Shown here: positions 8,084 through 18,095 of the stretch, one piece after another
How positions within the stretch are numbered: position 1 is the stretch's first letter
How the letters are laid out: each line of letters opens with the position of its first letter
Assembly: GCF_001418655.1 (NCBI RefSeq)
Contig: NZ_LIQZ01000167.1
Coordinates: 1-38,762, forward strand
Source of the DNA: Streptomyces phaeochromogenes
Lineage (GTDB): Bacteria > Actinomycetota > Actinomycetes > Streptomycetales > Streptomycetaceae
Reading direction: 5' to 3'
DNA length: 38,762 nt
The notes under the pieces: model-generated
Database searches by the model: none
Told to the model about the DNA's origin: nothing
Seen by the model: the letters and a program-made list of their open reading frames with translations, nothing else
Made by a program: the position numbers and the translations under genes

Positions 8084-8089
8084 ACCCTA
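8084..8089 (-). promoter_or_regulatory. rarA: -10 box for leaderless rarA transcript
   Basis: TAGGGT on the reverse strand ends 7 nt before the GTG at 8076, the spacing expected for a leaderless mRNA. The -35 region is weak. Confidence 0.35.
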
Positions 8090-8118
8090 TGTCACGCCAC
8101 TGACAACGCCGTCGGCCC

Positions 8119-8140
8119 GGTGGAACCCAGCGGTTCCGCC
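8119..8140 (-). terminator. Hairpin after the VKOR gene
   Basis: A 9-bp stem with one mismatch (8119-8127 / 8132-8140) and a 4-nt loop lies about 30 nt beyond the VKOR stop. It has no T-run, as is common in streptomycetes. Confidence 0.35.
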
Positions 8141-8168
8141 GGTCCGCTTCGAGGCGTGGGCCGGTCCG

Positions 8169-8816
8169 TCAGCTGGTCCAGAAGTCCCACCAGCGCGTCA
8201 GGACCAGCATGCCGATGATCCCGATGTGCATGACCGGCAGCACCCATGCGAACTCGCCGAGGAAGCCCTTGACCCAGCCCGGCGCGGGCAGGAAGCCGTT
8301 GCGGACGTTGTGGGAGGTCACGGACCAGAACATGATGATCGTCGCGGCCCAGGCGAGGGAGCACCACAGGCACAGCGAGTTGATGTTGTACAGCGACTGG
8401 TACTGCAGCCACGTGCAGAAGCCGACGCCGAACAGCGTGCCCGCGTTGAAGGTCAGCCAGTACCAGCGCGGGAAGGTGGCGCGGCCGAGCAGGCTCATGC
8501 CGACGCAGATCACGATGCCGTAGGCGACGAGGCCCATCATCGGGTTGGGGAACCCGAAGGCGGAGGCCTGGTCGCTCTTCATGATGTTGCCGCAGGAGAC
8601 GACCGGGTTCAGGCTGCAGCCCGGGGTGAAGTTCGGGTCCTCCAGCAGCTTGAACTTGTCGATGGTGATGACCCAGGAGGCCAGCAGTCCGGCCGCGCCC
8701 GTGATCACCAGCAGAACGGCGAGGAAACGACCGCCGCCCACGGACCGTGGGGCCTCGGCACCTTCCTGGTCGTGGGAGTCGGTGCTGATGCCTTCCCTGA
8801 CTGTCGTCTTGCTCAT
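8169..8816 (-). CDS. Vitamin K epoxide reductase (VKOR) family membrane protein
   Basis: 215 residues. Bacterial VKOR homologues are quinone-linked membrane oxidoreductases that reoxidise DsbA-like partners to form disulfides in exported proteins. The sequence shows about five membrane segments (near 31-51, 96-112, 118-140, 148-168 and 190-210). The redox CLWC is at Cys149/Cys152. A loop Cys pair is at 67 and 75 (GCSLNPVVSC). This four-cysteine layout is diagnostic. The ATG at 8816 is chosen because upstream residues to 8957 are Arg-rich and would cross the promoter; a GTG lies one codon upstream. No fused thioredoxin domain is present, so the partner must be encoded elsewhere. Confidence 0.92.
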   Translation of the reverse strand: MSKTTVREGISTDSHDQEGAEAPRSVGGGRFLAVLLVITGAAGLLASWVITIDKFKLLEDPNFTPGCSLNPVVSCGNIMKSDQASAFGFPNPMMGLVAYGIVICVGMSLLGRATFPRWYWLTFNAGTLFGVGFCTWLQYQSLYNINSLCLWCSLAWAATIIMFWSVTSHNVRNGFLPAPGWVKGFLGEFAWVLPVMHIGIIGMLVLTRWWDFWTS

Positions 8817-8858
8817 CACGCCGTTTCCGTAGCTTGAGGGGGCCTTCCGGGCACGGTC

Positions 8859-8885
8859 ATTGTGCCGCACACGCGCGCGTGTCCA
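8859..8885 (-). promoter_or_regulatory. Candidate VKOR promoter with internal palindrome
   Basis: The reverse strand has TGGACA (8885-8880) and CACAAT (8864-8859), 15 bp apart, somewhat short of ideal. The spacer is almost filled by a perfect 14-bp palindrome, ACACGCGCGCGTGT (8869-8882). This could be an operator or simply CG-rich chance. The rest of 8886-9057 shows nothing I recognise. Confidence 0.3.
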
Positions 8886-9057
8886 CCGTTCGATGGACAT
8901 AAGGAAGTACGCGCGACGGTCCCGGAACGTTCGCTTCGGCGGGACGCTCGACGGCATGCCAGCACAGGCGTAGCCGCTCCAAGGACGCGCACCCGTGACC
9001 CTCGCGCGTCGACATCATCTGCGAGGACGAATCGACACTCGCCGGGTTGACGGTGTC

Positions 9058-9170
9058 CCGAGGGCTCCGCCCCCGAACCCCCGCTCCTCCAGGCACATCT
9101 CATCCCGTCCGGCGTTTGAGGACGAGGCCGTTCAGGCCGAAGCGGGGGTCTGGGGGCGGCAGCCCCCAGG
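9058..9170. repeat. Streptomyces-type dispersed repeat with long inverted arms
   Basis: Two arms of about 28 bp (9058-9085 and 9141-9170) are near-perfect inverted copies (one 1-nt bulge, a few mismatches) and can fold into a long GC-rich stem. The loop contains GTCCGGCGTTTGAGGACGAG (9107-9126). I remember this motif from many intergenic regions of other Streptomyces genomes. It lies 55 nt beyond the hisS stop, after a GGTTTTCC stretch (9207-9200), and could end hisS transcription. Confidence 0.6.
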
Positions 9171-9224
9171 GGACGGGCCGGGTAGGGGCGGCGGGGGCGA
9201 GGAAAACCAGCCCAGCCCACCCGC

Positions 9225-10487
9225 TCAGCTAAGCCGCGACTCCAGTTCCGCCACGATCTCGTTCACGCCGACAGGCACCTGCTCCCCGGACTCCATGTCC
9301 TTGAGCTGGACGACGCCTTCGGCGAGGTCGCGCTCGCCGGCGACGACGGTGTAGCGGGCGCCACTGCGGTTGGCGTTCTTCATGGCGCCCTTGAGCCCCT
9401 TGCCCCCGTAGGAGAAGTCGGCCGCGACCCCGTTCCGCCGCAACTCGGTGACCACCCGGAAGAGCACCCGCCGGGCCTCGTCCCCGAGCGGCACCGCGAA
9501 CACACTGGTGGACGCGGGGAGTTCGAGGGACACGCCCTCGGCCTCCAGCGCGAGGACCGTACGGTCGACGCCGAGCGCCCAGCCGACGGACGGCAGCGCG
9601 GGACCACCGATCATCTCCGACAGGCCGTCATAGCGACCGCCGCCACCGACCGCGGACTGCGAACCCAGACCGTCGTGCACGAACTCGAACGTGGTGCGGG
9701 TGTAGTAGTCCAGCCCACGGACCAGCTTCGCGTCGTCCTCGAAGGAGACGCCGGCGGCCGTGATCAGCTCGCGCACCTCCTCGTGGTACGCCTTGCACGC
9801 GTCGCAGAGATAGTCCCGCAGCAAGGGAGCCCCGACCAGCTGCTTCTGGACGTCGTCACGCTTGTCGTCCAGGACCCGCAACGGGTTGATCTCAGCGCGG
9901 CGGAGCGTCTCCTCGTCCAGGTTCAGCCCCCGCAGGAAGTCCTGGAGCGCGGCCCGGTAGACGGGACGGCACTCCTGGTCGCCGAGGGAGTTGAGGAGGA
10001 TCCGGAAGTTCCGCAGCCCGAGCGAGCGGTACGCCTGGTCGGCCAGGATGATCAACTCGGCGTCCAGCGCCGGGTCCTCGGCCCCGATCGCCTCGGCGCC
10101 GACCTGCGAGAAGTGGCGGTAACGGCCCTTCTGGGGGCGCTCGTAGCGGTAGTACGAGCCCGAGTACCAGAGCTTGACGGGGAGGTTGCCCACCTTGTGC
10201 AGGTTGGCTTCGAGGGCGGCGCGCAGCACGGAGGCGGTGCCCTCGGGGCGCAGCGCCAGCTGGTCGCCGCCCTTGGTCTCGAAGGCGTACATCTCCTTGG
10301 TCACGATGTCGGTGGACTCACCGACCCCGCGCGCGAACAGTTCGACGTTCTCGAATCCGGGCGTCTCGATGTAGCCGTAACCGGAGTTCCGCAGCGGCGA
10401 GGCGATCGCCTCGCGCACCGCGAGGAACGTCGCGCTGTCCGGCGGAATCAGGTCGTACGTGCCCTTGGGGGCCTTGAAGGTGCTCAC
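9225..10487 (-). CDS. hisS: Histidine--tRNA ligase
   Basis: 420 residues, normal for bacterial HisRS, a class II synthetase that charges tRNA-His. It starts (GTG) STFKAPKGTYDLIPPDSATF. Motif 2 is near RYERPQKGRYRHFSQVGAEA. The histidine-binding signature is LVRGLDYYTRTTFEF, followed by GGGGRYDGLSEMIGGPALPS. The C-terminal anticodon-binding domain ends VNEIVAELESRLS. I chose GTG 10487 over an upstream frame reaching 10694, because those codons overlap the neighbour and encode Arg/Pro-rich nonsense. The stop of the upstream hydrolase gene is only 13 nt away, so the two are cotranscribed. Confidence 0.96.
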   Translation of the reverse strand: MSTFKAPKGTYDLIPPDSATFLAVREAIASPLRNSGYGYIETPGFENVELFARGVGESTDIVTKEMYAFETKGGDQLALRPEGTASVLRAALEANLHKVGNLPVKLWYSGSYYRYERPQKGRYRHFSQVGAEAIGAEDPALDAELIILADQAYRSLGLRNFRILLNSLGDQECRPVYRAALQDFLRGLNLDEETLRRAEINPLRVLDDKRDDVQKQLVGAPLLRDYLCDACKAYHEEVRELITAAGVSFEDDAKLVRGLDYYTRTTFEFVHDGLGSQSAVGGGGRYDGLSEMIGGPALPSVGWALGVDRTVLALEAEGVSLELPASTSVFAVPLGDEARRVLFRVVTELRRNGVAADFSYGGKGLKGAMKNANRSGARYTVVAGERDLAEGVVQLKDMESGEQVPVGVNEIVAELESRLS

Positions 10488-10500
10488 GGGAAGTCTCTCG

Positions 10501-11217
10501 TCACATTCCTCGTCGAGGAGCGGAGGTCGGGTCCGCTCCCGGGCCGGGCGCCGCCACCTGCCGCAAGTACGGGTTGGTGGCGCGCTCCTGGCCGATGGTC
10601 GTCTGGGGGCCGTGGCCGGACAGCACCACGGTCGAGTCGTCGAGCGGCAGGCACACACGGGCCAGCGAGTCGAGGATCTCGGTGTGGGAGCCACCGGGCA
10701 GGTCGGTGCGTCCGATGGAGCCGGCGAAGAGCAGATCCCCGGAGAAGAACACGGAAGGGATCTCCGTGTTCTCGGGCATCCGGAACGTCACCGACCCCTT
10801 CGTATGGCCGGGCGCGTGCGCGACGGAGAAGTCGAGTCCGGCCAGCTTCAGCGCGGCGCCGTCCGTCAACTCCTTCACGTCGTCCGGCTCCCCGATGGTC
10901 AGCTCGCCCATCAGCGGCATCCCGATGGAGCGGCCGAGCGCCCGCTCCGGGTCGCTCATCATGTACCGGTCCTCGGGGTGGATCCACGCCGGTACGTCGT
11001 GCGCGCCGCACACCGGGACGACCGAGGCGACGTGGTCGATGTGGCCGTGCGTGAGGACGACCGCGACGGGCTTGAGCCGATGCTTGGCGAGCGCTTCCTC
11101 GACTCCCTGGGCGGCCTGGTGGCCCGGGTCGATGATCACGCACTCCTCGCCTGCGGCGGGGGCGACCAGATAACAGTTGGTGCCCCAGGCCCCGGCGGGG
11201 AACCCGGCAATGAGCAC
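10501..11217 (-). CDS. Metallo-beta-lactamase-fold hydrolase (glyoxalase II-like)
   Basis: 238 residues. The binuclear metal site is visible as THGHIDH (about 56-62), APGHTKGS, FFSGDLLFAGSIGRTDLPGG and the distal VVLSGHG. This is the GloB/YcbL-type arrangement of thioester hydrolases. The true substrate is not deducible. The GTG start at 11217 has AAGGA upstream. It lies 13 nt before hisS in the same direction. A similar gene stands next to hisS in mycobacteria, so the pairing is an old actinobacterial one. The C-terminus (PGPGADPTSAPRRGM) is a low-complexity tail. Confidence 0.9.
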   Translation of the reverse strand: MLIAGFPAGAWGTNCYLVAPAAGEECVIIDPGHQAAQGVEEALAKHRLKPVAVVLTHGHIDHVASVVPVCGAHDVPAWIHPEDRYMMSDPERALGRSIGMPLMGELTIGEPDDVKELTDGAALKLAGLDFSVAHAPGHTKGSVTFRMPENTEIPSVFFSGDLLFAGSIGRTDLPGGSHTEILDSLARVCLPLDDSTVVLSGHGPQTTIGQERATNPYLRQVAAPGPGADPTSAPRRGM

Positions 11218-11266
11218 GTTCGTCCTTCGGTATGTCGTACGGGGAATGGCCTGTGGTGTGGATCAG

Positions 11267-11272
11267 AGCCTA
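11267..11272 (-). promoter_or_regulatory. Candidate -10 box for the hydrolase-hisS operon
   Basis: TAGGCT on the reverse strand, about 50 nt before the GTG at 11217, in the 170-nt divergent region. No good -35 box is visible. Confidence 0.3.
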
Positions 11273-11387
11273 CCGGCGCTGCCGGAACCACAGCGAACCC
11301 ATATACGGTACGGGTCACACGCAGGCGGTCGGCTCAACAGACGCACGCGTCCCACCTGACGTACGAGACGCATGAGGAGATAACCCG

Positions 11388-12227
11388 GTGGTCACCCAGG
11401 AACAGCGGCGGCGTCAGCTCGCCCGGGAGAAGTTCTTGCGGCAACAGCAGCGGCGCACGTCCGCTCGGCGCAAGGCCCACGCTCGCAACGCGGTGATCGC
11501 GTCGGTCCTCGGCGTTGTCGTCGTGGGCAGCGTGGTGTCGTACGCGACCGGGGTCTTCAAGAGCGACGACAACAAGTCGGACGCGGCGGCCGAGGCCAGC
11601 CCGAGCCCCTCCGCGCCCAGCAAGGCACCGGACCCCTGCGAGAAGGCCGCCGCGGGCAAGGTGAAGTCGCTGAGCTACAAGAAGGAGCCGGCGATCACCA
11701 TCGACAAGTCGGCGGACTACGCGATGAAGCTGCAGACGACCTGCGGCACGATAGACATCGACATGCCGGCCTCGAAGGCCCCCCGCACCGTGAACTCGTT
11801 CAACTTCCTGGTGGGCAAGGGTTATCTGGACCACACCAAGTGCCACCGCCTGACCACGAACGGCATCTTCGTGCTGCAGTGCGGCGACCCGCAGGGCACC
11901 GGTATGGGCGGCCCCGGCTACACGATTCCGGACGAGAACCTCAAGGACAAGCGCCTCAAGGGCGACACGTACCCGGCGGGCACGGTGGCGATGGCCAACC
12001 AGTACAACGCCCAGACGAAGGAAGGCCGCAACTCCGGCGGCAGCCAGTTCTTCCTCGTGTACCAGGACAGTCCGTTGCCGGCCAACTACACACCGTTCGG
12101 GACTATTTCCGAATCGGGCATGAAGGTCATGGAGAAAATCGCCAAGGCCGGCGAGAGCACTGGCCAGGGCGACGGCGCACCCAATGCGACCGTCGTGATC
12201 GACAAGGCGACCGTGACGAAATCCTGA
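11388..12227 (+). CDS. Membrane-anchored cyclophilin-type peptidyl-prolyl isomerase
   Basis: 279 residues. A basic cytoplasmic N-terminus (many Arg/Lys, residues 1-33) precedes one transmembrane helix (about 35-53). A Ser/Pro/Ala-rich linker follows (EASPSPSAPSKAPD), then an extracytoplasmic cyclophilin domain. Hallmarks are LQTTCGTIDIDMPASKAPRT, the catalytic-region CHRLTTNGIFVLQCGDPQGT, GGPGYTIPDENL, and NSGGSQFFLVYQDSPLPANY. It should speed proline isomerisation in secreted proteins. The GTG start at 11388 has GAGGAGA 8 nt upstream. Cysteines at the start of the linker/domain and within the active-site strand could form a disulfide. It diverges from the hydrolase-hisS operon. Confidence 0.93.
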   Translation: MVTQEQRRRQLAREKFLRQQQRRTSARRKAHARNAVIASVLGVVVVGSVVSYATGVFKSDDNKSDAAAEASPSPSAPSKAPDPCEKAAAGKVKSLSYKKEPAITIDKSADYAMKLQTTCGTIDIDMPASKAPRTVNSFNFLVGKGYLDHTKCHRLTTNGIFVLQCGDPQGTGMGGPGYTIPDENLKDKRLKGDTYPAGTVAMANQYNAQTKEGRNSGGSQFFLVYQDSPLPANYTPFGTISESGMKVMEKIAKAGESTGQGDGAPNATVVIDKATVTKS

Positions 12228-12362
12228 CCTCCAGCAGCGAAATTTCGGTCGCGCGGGATGCGGACAGCCGCCCCGCCGGTCGCCTATGTTGGCCGTGACG
12301 AAACTGTGGACGATGCCCGGGGGTAATGCAGCCCCACGCAGGCATCATGTGGAGGAGGCGCT

Positions 12363-13592
12363 GTGAGCAGCGACCCGTGGGGCCGCGTCGACGAGACGGG
12401 GACCGTGTACGTGCGTACGGCCGACGGCGAGCAGGTCGTCGGTTCCTGGCAGGCCGGTTCTCCCGACGAGGCACTGGCCTACTTCGAGCGCAAGTACGAG
12501 GGCCTGGTCGTGGAGATCGGCCTCCTCGAACGACGAGTGAAGACCACCGACCTGTCCGCGAAGGACGCCCAGATCGCCATCGACCACATTCGCGAGCAGG
12601 TGGACGCCCACCACGCGGTCGGAGATCTGGACGCGCTGAAGGTGCGGCTGGACAAACTCGTCGAGACGGTCGAGGCACGCCGCGAGGAGCGCAAGGCGCA
12701 GCGGGCGAAGCAGTCCGACGAGGCCCGGCACTCCAAGGAGGCGCTGGTCACCGAGGCGGAGGAGCTGGCCCAGTCCGACCAGTGGCGGGCCGCCGGTGAG
12801 CGGCTGCGGGCGCTCGTGGACACCTGGAAGGGTCTGCCGCGGCTCGACCGGAAGTCCGACGACGAGCTGTGGCACCGCTTCTCGCACGCGCGCTCGGCGT
12901 TCTCCAAGCGCCGCAAGGCGCACTTCGCGTCGCTGGACGCGCAGCGCGAGGAGGCCCGCAAGACCAAGGAGAAGCTGGTCGCGGAGGCCGAGTCGCTGTC
13001 GGCCTCGACGGACTGGGGTCCCACGGCCGCCCGCTACCGCGAGCTGATGGCGGACTGGAAGGCCGCGGGCCGTGCCCAGCGCGAGCACGAGGACGATCTG
13101 TGGAACCGCTTCCGCGGTGCCCAGGACGTGTTCTTCGCGGCGCGCAGCTCGGTCTTCGCCGAGCGGGACGCGGAGCAGACGGAGAACCTGAAGCTCAAGG
13201 AGGAGCTGGCCGAGGAGGCCGAGAAGCTCCTCCCGGTGCAGGACCTGAAGGCGGCGCGGGCCGCCTTCCGCTCGATCAACGAGCGGTGGGAGGCCATCGG
13301 CCATGTGCCGCGTGACGCCCGCCCGAAGGTCGAGGGCCGGATGCACACGGTGGAGCGGGCCCTCCAGGAGTCCGAGGAGACCGAGTGGCGCCGGACGAAC
13401 CCGGAGGCACGCGCGCGTGCCGAGGGTCTGACCGGTCAGCTCCAGGCGGCCGTGGACAAGCTGCAGGGCCAGATCGAGACGGCGCGGTCCTCTGGCAACA
13501 ACGCCCGGGCCGACAAGCTCCAGAAGGAGCTCGACGGCCGCCAGGCCCTCCTTGAGCAGGCACTGAAGGGTCTGCAGGAGTTCGGCGGCTGA
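12363..13592 (+). CDS. DUF349 coiled-coil protein
   Basis: 409 residues, highly charged and helical. Three DUF349-type repeats are visible: one around WRAAGERLRALVDTWKGLPR, one around WGPTAARYRELMADWKAAGR, and one around LKAARAAFRSINERWEAIGH. Each carries the repeat hallmark of a Trp/Arg-rich helix then DDELWHRF or DDLWNRF. The C-terminus is a coiled coil (LQAAVDKLQGQIETARSSGN). No enzyme motif is present and the molecular role of DUF349 proteins is unsettled; RNA- or nucleoid-associated roles have been proposed. The GTG start at 12363 follows GGAGGAGG closely. The same gene lies beside the cyclophilin and relA in other streptomycetes. A palindrome (CGAAATTTCG) and a weak TATGTT box lie in the 135-nt gap upstream. 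Confidence 0.9.
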   Translation: MSSDPWGRVDETGTVYVRTADGEQVVGSWQAGSPDEALAYFERKYEGLVVEIGLLERRVKTTDLSAKDAQIAIDHIREQVDAHHAVGDLDALKVRLDKLVETVEARREERKAQRAKQSDEARHSKEALVTEAEELAQSDQWRAAGERLRALVDTWKGLPRLDRKSDDELWHRFSHARSAFSKRRKAHFASLDAQREEARKTKEKLVAEAESLSASTDWGPTAARYRELMADWKAAGRAQREHEDDLWNRFRGAQDVFFAARSSVFAERDAEQTENLKLKEELAEEAEKLLPVQDLKAARAAFRSINERWEAIGHVPRDARPKVEGRMHTVERALQESEETEWRRTNPEARARAEGLTGQLQAAVDKLQGQIETARSSGNNARADKLQKELDGRQALLEQALKGLQEFGG

Positions 13593-13622
13593 GGCCACCG
13601 GATCCGCGGAGTTTTTCCGCTT

Positions 13623-13671
13623 CTACGTAGAGGGGCTTCCGTACGACATGTACGGAAGCCCCTCTACGTAG
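13623..13671. terminator. 22-bp perfect inverted repeat, bidirectional terminator
   Basis: Arms 13623-13644 and 13650-13671 are perfect reverse complements around a 5-nt loop (GACAT). The repeat stands between the convergent DUF349 gene (ends 13592) and relA (ends 13695), so it can end both transcripts. A smaller hairpin (GCGGA/TCCGC, 13606-13620) lies beside it. Neither side has a T-tract. Confidence 0.85.
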
Positions 13672-13694
13672 TGGCCGATTTACGGACGGACCGG

Positions 13695-16220
<2,526 letters not shown>

Positions 16221-16270
16221 GAGGACTCCTCGTGCGCGATCCGGGTCCCCGGTCAGGTTCCGGAGACCCC

Positions 16271-16276
16271 ATGGTA
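16271..16276 (-). promoter_or_regulatory. Weak -10 box for relA
   Basis: TACCAT on the reverse strand, 50 nt before the TTG start and downstream of the apt terminator. The -35 box is not convincing. The position fits a separate relA promoter. Confidence 0.25.
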
Positions 16277-16338
16277 GCGATCCTGGGCTCCGGACTCGCC
16301 TTCGGCCGGTGAGACCGCCTTCTACGGGAGAAACGCGA

Positions 16339-16371
16339 GAGGCGGGCACCGGATTCCTCCGGGCCCGCCTC
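16339..16371 (-). terminator. apt terminator hairpin
   Basis: A 14-bp stem (16339-16347 with 16363-16371, and 16349-16353 with 16358-16362), with one bulged base at 16348 and a 4-nt loop. It begins about 54 nt past the apt stop. On the reverse strand a short T-containing stretch (GCGTTTCTCC) follows. It separates apt from relA. Confidence 0.7.
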
Positions 16372-16424
16372 CGCGGTGTCCTGCGGGTGCCTCAGACGTG
16401 TCGTACAGGCGCCTCAGGGGTTGC

Positions 16425-16964
16425 TCAGACCTTGAGCAGCGCCTCCAGCGGGGCGCCGTCCAGGGCCGGCTCCAGCCGGGCACGGCCGCCCAGGAAACCG
16501 AGCTCCATGAGGACGGCGACGCCGGCGACCCGGGCACCGGCCCGGCGGATCAGCCGGAGCGAGGCCTCGGCGGTGCCACCGGTGGCGAGGACGTCGTCGA
16601 CGACCATCACGCGGTCCTCCGCGCTCAGGTCCTCGGCGTGCACCTCGATCTCGGCGGAGCCGTACTCCAGGTCGTACGTCTGGCCGAGCGTCGCTCCGGG
16701 GAGCTTGCCCGCCTTGCGTACGGGGATGAAGCCGAGCCCTGCGCGGACCGCGACGGGCGCGCCCAGGATGAAGCCGCGGGCCTCCAGGCCGACGATCTTC
16801 GTGGCGCCGTTGCGGACACTGATCTCTGCCAGCGCGTCGGTGAGCGCCGTGAACGCCGCCGGGTCGGCCAGGAGCGGGGTGATGTCCTTGAACATCACTC
16901 CCGGCTCCGGATAGTCCGCGACGTCACGGATACGGCTGAGCAGCAGCTCCTCGATACCGGTCAT
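16425..16964 (-). CDS. apt: Adenine phosphoribosyltransferase
   Basis: 179 residues. Converts adenine plus PRPP to AMP in purine salvage. It starts MTGIEELLLSRIRDVADYPE and continues PGVMFKDITPLLADPAAFTA, the classical Apt N-terminus. The PRPP-binding loop VMVVDDVLATGGT is at about 119-131. GLEARGFILGAPVAV supplies the base-binding region. The ATG at 16964 overlaps the secF stop (ATGA), so translation is coupled to secF although the functions are unrelated. The secD - secF - apt - relA order is general among actinobacteria. Confidence 0.96.
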   Translation of the reverse strand: MTGIEELLLSRIRDVADYPEPGVMFKDITPLLADPAAFTALTDALAEISVRNGATKIVGLEARGFILGAPVAVRAGLGFIPVRKAGKLPGATLGQTYDLEYGSAEIEVHAEDLSAEDRVMVVDDVLATGGTAEASLRLIRRAGARVAGVAVLMELGFLGGRARLEPALDGAPLEALLKV

Positions 16965-18094
16965 CGGCGCTTCCCCGACGGCCGGCCGCGCCCCCTGCCA
17001 CGGGACGACGGCTGGGCCCGCTGGGCGCGCGGTCCGACGACCGCAGGGGTCGCGTCGTCGTCCTCGCGGTCCTCGTCGTCGTAGCGCTCGTCGACGACCG
17101 GGGCCTCCAGGGACTCGCCCTTCGCGGCTGCCGCGGCCCGCTTGGCGAGCACGCGCTTGCGCAGGGCCTTCATCTGCGGCTCGCGCTCCTTGAGGTCGGC
17201 GACGAGCGGCGTGGCGATGAAGATCGAGGAGTACGCACCGGCCGCGAGGCCGACGAACAGCGACAGCGAGATGTCGTTGAGCATGCCCGCGCCGAGCACA
17301 CCGCCACCGATGAACAGCAGGCCGCCGACCGGGAGCAGCGCGACGACCGTGGTGTTGATGGAACGCACCAGGGTGCCGTTGATCGAGCGGTCCGCGATCT
17401 CGCTGTAGGTCCAGCGGGTCTGTTTGGTGATGTCCTTCGTCTGCTCCTTGAGACTGTCGAAGACGACGACGGTGTCGTAGAGCGAATAACCGAGGATCGT
17501 CAGCAGACCGATCACCGTGCCTGGCGTGACCTCGAAGCCGACCAGGGCGTAGACGCCGACGGTGATGGTGATGTCGTGGATGAGCGCCACGAGGGCGGCC
17601 ACGGCCATTCGCCACTCGAAGGCGATGGCCAGATAGATCACCACCAGGACCAGGAAGATCGCCAGGCCCTGCCAGGCCTTGTTGGCGACCTGATCACCCC
17701 AGCTGGGGCCGACCAGGTCGGCGTTGATCTTCTCCGCGTCGACCTTCAGGTCCTTGGCGAGCTCCTGCTTGATCTGGTCGGACTTGCCGGTGTCGATGCC
17801 GGCGATCTGGATGCGCAGTCCGCCGTTGCCGAGCTTCTGGACGATCGCGTCGTGGCCGGAGGCCTCTTCCGCGTACGTCTCGGCCTGGCTCACCGAGATG
17901 CTGGTCTTCTCGGTGGTGAAGACGGCGCCGCCCTGGAACTCGATGCCCATGTTCAGGCCGCGCACCGCCAGGCCGACGATGGCCGTGATGGTGATCAGGA
18001 TGGAGATGCCGTACCAGAGCTTGCGCTTGCCGACGAAGTCGTAGCCGATCTCGCCGCGGTGGAGCCGGGCGCCGAGGGTGCCGAGTTTCGACAT
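16961..18094 (-). CDS. secF: Protein translocase subunit SecF
   Basis: 377 residues. With SecD it forms the proton-driven complex that pulls preproteins out of SecYEG. TM1 is GISILITITAIVGLAVRGL, then the periplasmic domain starting NMGIEFQGGAVFTT. The C-terminal membrane bundle includes LVLVVIYLAIAFEWRMAVAA, ALIHDITITVGVYALVGF and the family motif ILGYSLYDTVVVFDSLKEQ. The C-terminal cytoplasmic tail of about 80 residues is longer than in Gram-negative SecF and ends in a basic SRGRGRGRPSGKRR. One base separates the secD stop from this ATG. Its stop overlaps the apt start. Confidence 0.96.
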   Translation of the reverse strand: MSKLGTLGARLHRGEIGYDFVGKRKLWYGISILITITAIVGLAVRGLNMGIEFQGGAVFTTEKTSISVSQAETYAEEASGHDAIVQKLGNGGLRIQIAGIDTGKSDQIKQELAKDLKVDAEKINADLVGPSWGDQVANKAWQGLAIFLVLVVIYLAIAFEWRMAVAALVALIHDITITVGVYALVGFEVTPGTVIGLLTILGYSLYDTVVVFDSLKEQTKDITKQTRWTYSEIADRSINGTLVRSINTTVVALLPVGGLLFIGGGVLGAGMLNDISLSLFVGLAAGAYSSIFIATPLVADLKEREPQMKALRKRVLAKRAAAAAKGESLEAPVVDERYDDEDREDDDATPAVVGPRAQRAQPSSRGRGRGRPSGKRR

Positions 18095-18095
18095 C

